From contig NZ_UQKJ01000091.1 in assembly GCF_900541605.1 (NCBI RefSeq), positions 1-7,609 of the forward strand: a stretch of DNA of 7,609 bases, given 5' to 3'. Of this stretch, positions 1 to 5,303 are shown in pieces; position 1 is the stretch's first letter, and every line of letters starts with the position of its first letter. Both the position numbers and the translations under genes were made by a program. The notes beneath the pieces are model-generated. The model made no database searches, was not told where the DNA came from, and saw only the letters and a list, made by a program, of their open reading frames with translations. This DNA is from an uncultured Dialister sp. (GTDB lineage Bacteria; Bacillota; Negativicutes; Veillonellales; Dialisteraceae).

Positions 1-143
1 CCTACGGCTCCCTACGAATGCAGTTCGCTGCGCACCGGTCGGGCCAGCGAAGCGGTGCCCGACCCACAACCCTTATGCCCCATCCATCCGAGCAGCCTGC
101 CGGCCAGCCACCCATCGCTATCAGCTCGATAAACCGCAATTTG
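1..143 (-). repeat. Structured intergenic repeat, left copy (family A, inverted)
   Basis: Read on the minus strand, this stretch matches the sequence that begins at 7376 on the plus strand. Two blocks are nearly identical: 122-143 pairs with 7376-7397 (21 of 22 bases) and 62-83 pairs with 7436-7457 (21 of 22 bases). The part between is more diverged but shares a 'gtggctggc' core. The copy contains an 8-bp stem (37-44 with 57-64) around a loop carrying a GCGAAGC-type motif, and a small TTCG-capped hairpin at 20-31. No reading frame in it looks coding. The repeat ends about 40 bases before the polA -10 box and may continue beyond the left edge of the window. It resembles the REP/MITE class of short interspersed palindromic elements, but I cannot name the family. 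Confidence 0.75.
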
Positions 144-183
144 ACTATGGGCCGTTCCCCATTTCAGCCTCCTATCCTATCTA

Positions 184-192
184 TGGTATAAT
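184..192 (+). promoter_or_regulatory. Extended -10 promoter for polA
   Basis: Bases 184-192 read TGGTATAAT, a perfect extended -10 element (TGn followed by TATAAT at 187-192). No good -35 hexamer sits at 16-18 bp upstream; a TTGACT at 141-146 is too far away. Promoters with an extended -10 often work without a -35 box. Transcription would start near 199, giving an untranslated leader of about 58 bases before the polA start codon. The leader contains a GC-rich dyad around 211-240 of uncertain meaning. Confidence 0.65.
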
Positions 193-257
193 AAAAAGCA
201 ACGTACTGCATTTTTTACCGCCCGGGCTGTATCAGGGCCCGTCGGCAGGGAGGAACT

Positions 258-2837
258 ATGAAAAAGAAACTTGTAATTATTGATGGCAGCAGCCTTCTGT
301 ATCGCGCTTTTTTTGCCCTGCCGCCGACTATGACATCGCCCGATGGAATTCCTACCAATGCGGTATACGGATTCCTCCGGATGCTTTTGGGCCTGTACCG
401 GGATTTGGATCCGGAATACATGGCCGTCACCTTCGATAAAGACCGCCATACATTCCGTACGGAGATGTACGATGGATACAAAGCTACAAGGAAGCCGGCA
501 CCGCCGGAACTGGTGCCCCAGCTTGACCTGATTCTTGACGTGCTCCGGGTCATGGGTGTTGCCGTTTACAGCATTTCCGGCTACGAAGGCGATGATATCC
601 TTGGCACCCTCTCTGCCCGATACGAAAAGGAACTTCCTGTAGATATCGTCACCGGCGACCGGGATGCACTCCAGCTTTCCAGCAGCCGCACCACGGTGCT
701 TCTTACCCAGAAGGGCATCACCAATATGGCTGCCATGACGCCGGAAGCAATTTACGAGAAATACCATATCACCCCGTCCCAGGTCATTGATATGAAGGCC
801 CTCATGGGGGATACGGCCGATAATATCCCAGGAGTCCCCGGCGTAGGGGAAAAGACCGCTTTGAGCCTTCTCACGGAATACAAGGATCTGGATAACCTCT
901 ATGCCCACGTGGATGAAATCAAAGGAGCCAGAGGCAAAAAGCTGACGGCCAATAAGGACCTGGCCTACCTTTCTTATAAACTGGCCACCATTAAGAGAGA
1001 CGTACCATTGGATGCGCCGCTTTCCGATATGAAGCAGCCCGTCCACATTGAGGAAATGAGAGAACTTTTCAGCCGCCTCGGCATTAATCTCCTGCCCCAG
1101 TTCGCAGCGCTGCCCCGTTTCCAGGAACTGTCCCAGGTGAAGAAAGAGGAAAGTGAAAAAGCCCTTCCACCGGTAGAACCCTGGAAGGAAGGACTATCGC
1201 TGAAGGGAAAGGTGACTGCCCTCTGGGCCTCCCTTTCCGGAAAGGCGCCATTTCTCAAGGCCCCTGAAGTGGTCATTGCTGCCGAAGACCATGCGTACCT
1301 GGTGAAGCCTGATGACTATGGGGACGCTTATAGAGCCCTGCAGGAAGCAAAGGCCATCGTGGTGGAAGACAGCAAAGCGGTGATGGAGTCCGATTTCCCG
1401 GCGGAAGGCCTGCCATTCTTTGATGTGTCCCTGGCAGCTTACCTGCTGGATCCTACCCGGGTCACCTATCCTTTGTCCTATATGGCCGGCCTCTTTGGAA
1501 AGCCGGTCATCTATCCCGATGATCTGGACAACCCGGAGGAAAAGGGCTGCTGCATTACGCTTTTCCTTCTTTCTCTCTATGACGAGGCGGAAAAGAAACT
1601 GCAGGAAAACGGGGTGCTGAAGCTCTTCCATGAAGTGGAGCAGCCCCTGGTGAAGGTGCTGGCGGCCATGGAAAAAGCCGGCATTGCCACAGACCAGAAA
1701 CGGTGGAAAGAGGTCCGGGAGGACATGGAAAAGGAAGAACGGATCCTGGTGAAAGATATTTACACGGAAGCCGGGGAATCTTTCAATATCAATTCACCGA
1801 AACAGCTGGGCCATATCCTTTTTGAAAAAATGGGCATGCCCGCCGGGAAGAAGACGAAGACCGGCTATTCCACAGCCGCCGATGTGCTGGAAGAACTGGC
1901 GGTCTCCTATCCCATGGTGAAGAATATTCTTCGCTACCGCACCCTTTCCAAACTGGTTTCTACGTACCTGGAAGCCCTGCCCCAGCTGATTCGGAAAGAA
2001 ACGGGACGAATCCATACGTCCTTCAACCAGACCGTGACAGCAACGGGGCGCCTCTCCAGTTCGGATCCGAACCTCCAGAATATTCCGGTCCGTACGGAGG
2101 AAGGCAGGAAAATCCGGTCCCTCTTTGTGCCCGGAGAAGGATATGACTGCTTCATTTCCTCCGATTATTCCCAGGTGGAGCTCCGGGTACTGGCCCATAT
2201 GTCCGGCGATGAAAGCCTCATTCGGGCCTTCATCAATAAAGAAGATATCCATCGGAGAACGGCGGCGGAAGTGCTGGGCATCCCCTTCGAAGACGTGACG
2301 CCGGAACAGCGGTCCCATGCAAAGGCTGTCAATTTCGGCATTATCTACGGCATCAGCGATTTCGGCCTGGCAAGGCAGCTCGGCATCACGAGGAAAGAAG
2401 CGGCTGACTATATCAAGACCTATTTCGAGCGGTATCCGCGGATTCATGAATTCATGAATTCCATGGTGGAAGAAGCAAAGAAAACGGGCCGGGCGGTCAC
2501 CCTCTTTGGGCGCTATCGGGAACTGCCGGACATTAACAGCAAGAATTTCAACCGTCGGTCCTTTGCGGAACGGACGGCCATGAATACCCCTATCCAGGGA
2601 ACGGCAGCGGACATCATGAAGATGGCCATGATTGAGGTATACAACCGCCTTAAGAAGGGCGGCTATAAGAGCCGGGTACTCCTCCAGGTCCACGACGAAC
2701 TGGTGGCAGAAGTGGTGAAGGAAGAAAAAGAGGAAATTGCATCCCTCCTGAAGGACGCCATGGAATCTGTGGTTACCCTGAAAGTACCGCTGGTGGCTGA
2801 CGTGAATGAAGGGAAAAACTGGGCGGAGACGAAGTAG
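258..2837 (+). CDS. polA: DNA polymerase I (5' nuclease and polymerase; proofreading domain inactive)
   Basis: The product (859 residues) removes RNA primers, joins Okazaki fragments and fills repair gaps. Residues 1-290 form the FEN-like 5'-3' nuclease, with metal-binding acidic residues at D9, D60, E110/D112/D113, D134/D136 and D185/D188, plus the helix-hairpin-helix motif GVPGVGEKTA (192-201). Residues ~310-450 are the 3'-5' exonuclease fold, but the DxE motif is absent (region 335-345) and the usual NxKxD motif reads VEDSKA, so proofreading is very probably lost, as in Bacillus and Thermus enzymes. Residues ~455-859 are the polymerase: motif A SDYSQVELR with D636, motif B R685/K689/F693/Y697, motif C VHDE with D813. 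These sit exactly 69 positions below the E. coli residues D705, R754, K758, F762, Y766 and D882. The start is fixed by AGGGAGGA at 247-254. Length and ends look intact. Confidence 0.98.
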   Translation: MKKKLVIIDGSSLLYRAFFALPPTMTSPDGIPTNAVYGFLRMLLGLYRDLDPEYMAVTFDKDRHTFRTEMYDGYKATRKPAPPELVPQLDLILDVLRVMGVAVYSISGYEGDDILGTLSARYEKELPVDIVTGDRDALQLSSSRTTVLLTQKGITNMAAMTPEAIYEKYHITPSQVIDMKALMGDTADNIPGVPGVGEKTALSLLTEYKDLDNLYAHVDEIKGARGKKLTANKDLAYLSYKLATIKRDVPLDAPLSDMKQPVHIEEMRELFSRLGINLLPQFAALPRFQELSQVKKEESEKALPPVEPWKEGLSLKGKVTALWASLSGKAPFLKAPEVVIAAEDHAYLVKPDDYGDAYRALQEAKAIVVEDSKAVMESDFPAEGLPFFDVSLAAYLLDPTRVTYPLSYMAGLFGKPVIYPDDLDNPEEKGCCITLFLLSLYDEAEKKLQENGVLKLFHEVEQPLVKVLAAMEKAGIATDQKRWKEVREDMEKEERILVKDIYTEAGESFNINSPKQLGHILFEKMGMPAGKKTKTGYSTAADVLEELAVSYPMVKNILRYRTLSKLVSTYLEALPQLIRKETGRIHTSFNQTVTATGRLSSSDPNLQNIPVRTEEGRKIRSLFVPGEGYDCFISSDYSQVELRVLAHMSGDESLIRAFINKEDIHRRTAAEVLGIPFEDVTPEQRSHAKAVNFGIIYGISDFGLARQLGITRKEAADYIKTYFERYPRIHEFMNSMVEEAKKTGRAVTLFGRYRELPDINSKNFNRRSFAERTAMNTPIQGTAADIMKMAMIEVYNRLKKGGYKSRVLLQVHDELVAEVVKEEKEEIASLLKDAMESVVTLKVPLVADVNEGKNWAETK

Positions 2838-2953
2838 GTCCCATAAGGACCGGGCGGTACCTGTGCAAGGCTCCGCCTGACGGCAGGGCTTGGCTGCGTT
2901 TAGCCTTGCGGCGAAGCCGCAGAGCCCGTTTTACTGATAAGCAAGGAGTAATA
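2837..2953 (+). other. Structured spacer between polA and coaE
   Basis: This 116-base gap holds several dyads: a 5-bp hairpin that starts at the last base of the polA stop codon (2837-2841 with 2847-2851), an 8-bp inverted repeat (2865-2872 with 2902-2909), and a GCGGC-GAA-GCCGC hairpin (2908-2920). None is followed by a run of T, so an intrinsic terminator is not supported and read-through into coaE is likely. The GAA-capped hairpin resembles motifs in the repeats at both ends of the window, so this could be a decayed or related repeat, or an RNA-processing site. Function is unknown. Confidence 0.5.
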
Positions 2954-3580
2954 ATGTATCGTATAGGACTCACGGGAGGCGTGGGCAGTGGAAAAAGTAC
3001 TGTCTCCTCCTACATGCATGAATTGGGGATTCCCGTCATTGATGGCGATAAACTGGCCCGGGAAGCGGTTATTCCCGGCAGCCGGGCCATGGATCAGATC
3101 CGGAAGGCCTTCGGCCCCTCTATTTTCCTTCCTGATGGCCGGCTGGACCGGTTGAAAATGGGGGAAATCGTCTTCAATGATGAAGAAAAAAGGCAGAAGC
3201 TGAATGGCATCATCCACCCCTACATCTGGCTCCGCACCCAGGAGGAACTGGTTCGCGCCCAAAATGAGGGAAAGACCGTGGTGGTCCTTGATATGCCCCT
3301 GCTTCTGGAAATCAGCTGGCAGCTCCGGGTGGAGGAAGTATGGATTGTGGAAGTGCCTCTGGAAGTGCAGATTTCCCGGGTCATTTCTCGGGATGGCTTC
3401 ACCCGGGAACAGGTGCTGGAGCGGATTCACAAGCAGATGCCTACGGCCAATAAGGTGAATTATGCGGATGTGGTCATTGATAACAGCCATTCCGTGGAGG
3501 ATACGAGAAGGCAGGTGCGGGAAGCACTGAAACACGTACCGGGTTTTGAATTTCCGAAGGGAATGGAAGAAGCAGAATGA
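2954..3580 (+). CDS. coaE: Dephospho-CoA kinase
   Basis: CoaE phosphorylates the 3'-hydroxyl of the ribose of dephospho-CoA with ATP, the last step of coenzyme A synthesis, in the cytoplasm. The 208-residue product matches the usual length of about 200-206. It starts with the P-loop GGVGSGKST (residues 8-16), followed by the IDGDKLAR segment (D30 and D32, equivalent to the family's DAD motif), the HP dipeptide at 88-89 in the CoA-binding part, the DMPLLLE strand-loop (113-119; usually DVPLLFE), and the arginine-rich lid with RIHKQM (157-162). The ATG at 2954 is chosen because AAGGAG lies 5 bases upstream (2943-2948) and the P-loop then falls at the normal distance from the N-terminus. A longer frame opening with TTG at 2906 would have to be translated through the spacer hairpins and is unlikely. 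The 3' end overlaps the next gene by 4 bases. Confidence 0.97.
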   Translation: MYRIGLTGGVGSGKSTVSSYMHELGIPVIDGDKLAREAVIPGSRAMDQIRKAFGPSIFLPDGRLDRLKMGEIVFNDEEKRQKLNGIIHPYIWLRTQEELVRAQNEGKTVVVLDMPLLLEISWQLRVEEVWIVEVPLEVQISRVISRDGFTREQVLERIHKQMPTANKVNYADVVIDNSHSVEDTRRQVREALKHVPGFEFPKGMEEAE

Positions 3581-4173
3581 GAATCGCATTGAAACGCAGG
3601 AAGAAAGAGGTGCAGCGGCACCAGGGCAATACCGGCGCCATGGTGTTTACTCTTTTGCTTGCGATTTTTTGCGTGATTTTCCTCTTTACCGTGGACAATA
3701 TCAAACTGCTTCGGCCCAGTGAACAGGTCTCCCACATTATCATCCAGTGTGCGGAGGAAGAGAATATTTCTCCTTCCCTCCTGGAAGCGGTGATCCTGAC
3801 GGAGAGCAAATTCGATGAAAAGGCAGTGTCCCATGTGGGGGCGGTGGGTATGATGCAGCTCATGCCGGACACGGCCCACTGGATTTCCGAAGAAAGCGGC
3901 CTTCCCTCGGATAACCTGGCGAGCCCGGACCAGAATATTCCCCTGGGGGCCTGGTACCTGAATTACCTGCTCAAGAAATACCATAATAATGAAGTCTTTG
4001 CCCTTGCTGCCTACAACGCAGGCCGAGGCAATGTGGATGAATGGATCGAAAAGAACAAGTGGCCCGAAGGATTTACGGATATGGAAAAGATTCCCTTCCC
4101 GGAGACCCGGGAATTCGTGAAATCCGTGGTCATCGCCAGGGACAGGCTGGAAGCGGAAAAGAAGGGGAAATAA
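3577..4173 (+). CDS. Membrane-anchored lytic transglycosylase (Slt/GH23 family)
   Basis: The product (198 residues) is predicted to cleave the glycan strands of peptidoglycan between MurNAc and GlcNAc, forming 1,6-anhydro ends, outside the cytoplasmic membrane. A basic N-terminus (residues 1-20) precedes one hydrophobic segment (~22-39) that should act as an uncleaved anchor. The catalytic SLT domain follows: ESKFD with the likely acid/base E76, GMMQLMP (91-97), AAYNAGRG (144-151) and the PFPETREFVKSV segment (173-184), the classic order of family 1 motifs. It lacks the long superhelical domain of E. coli Slt70, so it is a minimal form. The ATG overlaps the coaE stop (ATGA), with GGAAGA at 3565-3570 as a modest binding site, which suggests translational coupling. 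The next gene begins directly after the stop codon. No specific gene name can be justified. Confidence 0.93.
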   Translation: MRIALKRRKKEVQRHQGNTGAMVFTLLLAIFCVIFLFTVDNIKLLRPSEQVSHIIIQCAEEENISPSLLEAVILTESKFDEKAVSHVGAVGMMQLMPDTAHWISEESGLPSDNLASPDQNIPLGAWYLNYLLKKYHNNEVFALAAYNAGRGNVDEWIEKNKWPEGFTDMEKIPFPETREFVKSVVIARDRLEAEKKGK

Positions 4174-4869
4174 ATGGCAGATGATAAACTGGAAAAAGAA
4201 AGAGCCGAAAGACGACAGAAATTTCTGGACTGGGATATAGAAAAAGAACTGCCCACGGAAATCGGCGAATATAAACTGAAGCGGATGGATCGGCAGGAAG
4301 GGCGCATTTATTATGCCTTCTGCTGGGAAGGACAAAAAACGGGCTGGCAGGTGCGGGCCCTTTTTGATGAGGAAACCATGGATTACATGGTGAAGATGGA
4401 TCTTCACATGATAACCATGACGGAAATCGAGCTCATTACCGGGGACTTTGAAGAATTCAAACGGAACATGAAACTCCTGACGCCGAAGTGCATCGAAAAG
4501 GAACTCATTCACCGGGAACAGGTCTCTGTGCTGGTCCGGGGTAAAGGATTCATGGTATGGGATTACAGTCACTATTTCCCGCCTGTTATTGGCCACTATG
4601 AAAGAATTATAGAACCCGCAAAGCCCCTTCTGGGACTCAATGGCTCCTACATCATTGCCGCCTATGAGTGTAAAGAAAAGGATACGGGCATCCTTTTCTT
4701 CTACAATATGTACCGCGATGAATATTATGGTGAACTCCGGGCCAAAGGCATCCCCGGCATTATCCACCAGTACGACGCCAAGACCATCCAGGCCCTGGAA
4801 ACGGCTATCCGCCATCATCTGGAAAAGGACCTGGAAGATCTGTACGAAAATCCGGATATACCGGACTGA
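4174..4869 (+). CDS. Conserved-looking hypothetical protein (231 aa)
   Basis: I do not recognise this protein. It is real by context: the ATG follows the previous stop codon with no gap, AAGGGG (4162-4167) lies 6 bases upstream, the frame is open for 231 codons with codon use like its neighbours, and a terminator follows. The product is soluble with no signal peptide or membrane segment. It has a charged N-terminal helix (residues ~4-25), a middle part rich in aromatic residues and alternating strands (YYAFCWEGQKTGWQVRALFD at 46-65; FMVWDYSHYFPP at 126-137; ILFFYNMYRDEYYGELR at 173-189), and a C-terminal helix rich in Glu and Lys (~202-225). The three cysteines (50, 106, 166) are widely spaced and do not form a metal-site pattern. 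Position after a lytic transglycosylase suggests, but does not show, a role linked to the cell envelope. Confidence 0.85.
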   Translation: MADDKLEKERAERRQKFLDWDIEKELPTEIGEYKLKRMDRQEGRIYYAFCWEGQKTGWQVRALFDEETMDYMVKMDLHMITMTEIELITGDFEEFKRNMKLLTPKCIEKELIHREQVSVLVRGKGFMVWDYSHYFPPVIGHYERIIEPAKPLLGLNGSYIIAAYECKEKDTGILFFYNMYRDEYYGELRAKGIPGIIHQYDAKTIQALETAIRHHLEKDLEDLYENPDIPD

Positions 4870-4940
4870 TGGAAAAAGGCTGCAGCCAGAGACCCGGGCA
4901 AACGTTTCGCCTGAACTCAGGGAGGAATTATATAGAAACA

Positions 4941-4986
4941 GTTGGCAGGGCCGGACAGATGGATCCGGCCTTGCCAGCTTTTTTAT
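4941..4986 (+). terminator. Intrinsic terminator of the polA-coaE unit
   Basis: A 15-bp stem (4941-4955 with 4964-4978, mostly GC with a few G-U pairs) closes an 8-base loop and is followed directly by six T residues (4979-4984). It lies 72 bases after the stop codon of the hypothetical gene. This is a textbook Rho-independent terminator and marks the end of the first transcription unit. Confidence 0.93.
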
Positions 4987-5099
4987 TGGATATGATGCCG
5001 TTCTCCTGTCATGAAGCCCCCTGGAGAAGGGCCCACCAAAGCCTCAGGATGGATCTTCCTCGACGTGGCAGGATCCGTATCCAATAATGACGGTGGTAT
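4987..5099. other. Intergenic stretch with no recognised feature
   Basis: Between the terminator and the receptor control region I see no gene, no strong hairpin with a T run, and none of the conserved cores of the cobalamin, TPP or FMN riboswitches. Short frames exist on both strands but have no start site with a binding sequence. The first 110 bases are GC-balanced like the coding regions, and the sequence turns AT-rich after about 5095, which marks the beginning of the promoter region. Confidence 0.5.
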
Positions 5100-5120
5100 T
5101 TCTATTGTTCATAAATACAG
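5100..5120. promoter_or_regulatory. Candidate upstream operator (imperfect palindrome)
   Basis: TTCTATT, seven bases, then AATACAG. It matches the downstream palindrome at 5142-5162 at 12 of 14 arm positions and shares the following G. The distance between equivalent positions is exactly 42 bp, about four turns of B-DNA, which would put two bound dimers on the same face. It lies upstream of the -35 box. The cognate regulator is not known. Confidence 0.45.
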
Positions 5121-5129
5121 GATTAGCAT

Positions 5130-5158
5130 TTGACGCGGGAATTCTATTGAGAGATAAT
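5130..5158 (+). promoter_or_regulatory. Sigma70-type promoter of the TonB receptor gene
   Basis: A -35 hexamer TTGACG (5130-5135, 5 of 6 to consensus) and a -10 hexamer GATAAT (5153-5158, 5 of 6) are separated by the optimal 17 bp. Transcription would start near 5165, giving a leader of about 130 bases before the receptor start codon. A second perfect TATAAT at 5178-5183 has no acceptable -35 at the right distance and lies in the loop of a dyad; it is a weaker alternative. Confidence 0.75.
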
Positions 5159-5162
5159 AGAA
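5142..5162. promoter_or_regulatory. Candidate operator overlapping the -10 box (perfect 7-7-7 palindrome)
   Basis: TTCTATT, seven bases, AATAGAA is a perfect inverted repeat that covers the -10 hexamer at 5153-5158. A protein bound here would block RNA polymerase, so repression is the natural reading. The AT-rich half sites, one containing GATAAT, loosely recall Fur/PerR-type boxes and would fit iron- or metal-controlled receptor expression, but the arm spacing is not the classical one. Identity of the regulator is inference only. Confidence 0.55.
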
Positions 5163-5205
5163 AAAAGATGATTTTCATATAATACAAATAACAAGTCATC
5201 TTTTT
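5162..5205 (+). other. Leader dyad at the receptor transcript 5' end
   Basis: A perfect 10-bp inverted repeat (5162-5171 with 5196-5205) encloses 24 AT-rich bases. In RNA it would form the first hairpin of the receptor leader, starting close to the predicted transcription start. The right arm ends in five T residues, so it could also serve as a weak terminator. Five of its ten pairs are A-U, so the structure is not very stable. Confidence 0.4.
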
Positions 5206-5222
5206 ACCAATAGAGGGGAAAT

Positions 5223-5303
5223 ATGAGAACACAAAGACAAAAGGTCTTTTTGTGTTCTCTTTTTTATTTCATCAATTCATGCAGGAGGAGAGAGTATGAA
5301 TAA
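5223..5303 (+). CDS. Possible leader peptide (26 aa) overlapping the attenuator
   Basis: An ATG at 5223 is preceded by GAGGGG (5213-5218) at 4 bases. The frame runs 26 codons (beginning MRTQRQKVFL), passes straight through the terminator hairpin at 5225-5265, and stops at 5301-5303, overlapping the first 8 bases of the receptor gene. A ribosome starting here would cover the left arm of the terminator and favour read-through, and the overlap would allow coupling to the receptor. The peptide has no run of a single amino acid as in classical biosynthetic attenuators and no recognised homology. It may be a chance frame; the ribosome-binding site and position are the only support. Confidence 0.25.
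   Translation: MRTQRQKVFLCSLFYFINSCRRREYE
5225..5265 (+). terminator. Intrinsic terminator within the receptor leader (possible attenuator)
   Basis: Arms 5225-5238 and 5244-5259 form a 14-bp stem with a two-base bulge, followed by six T residues (5260-5265). It lies only 30 bases before the receptor start codon and downstream of the receptor promoter, so it cannot serve the polA unit, which already has a terminator at 4941-4986. It should either attenuate receptor expression or end a short RNA of about 100 bases starting near 5165. Confidence 0.85.

Noticed and set aside
177..1046. 289-codon minus-strand frame opposite the start of polA
   Set aside because: Antisense to the conserved nuclease domain of polA, and its end overlaps the polA promoter; no domain features.
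2906..2953. N-terminal extension of coaE from a TTG codon
   Set aside because: It would add 16 residues rich in Arg before the P-loop, lacks a binding site, and runs through the spacer hairpins; the ATG at 2954 has a good AAGGAG.
3460..4818. 452-codon minus-strand frame opposite coaE, the transglycosylase and the hypothetical gene
   Set aside because: It is antisense to three well-supported genes, has no convincing start signal, and its His- and Phe-rich composition is that of a reverse-strand shadow.
4869..5087. 72-codon plus-strand frame whose ATG overlaps the stop codon of the hypothetical gene
   Set aside because: It runs straight through the strong terminator at 4941-4986, has no ribosome-binding site of its own, and encodes an Arg- and Pro-rich sequence with no domain character.
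5044..5232. 62-codon minus-strand frame over the receptor control region
   Set aside because: It has no binding site and lies over promoter, operator and leader elements of the plus strand; a short stretch near its end (TVIIGYGS) looked faintly like a chelatase N-terminus, but the frame stops at once.
4987..5295. Cobalamin or other riboswitch upstream of the receptor
   Set aside because: I looked for the conserved cores of cobalamin, TPP and FMN riboswitches and found none; the leader is short and AT-rich with simple hairpins only.
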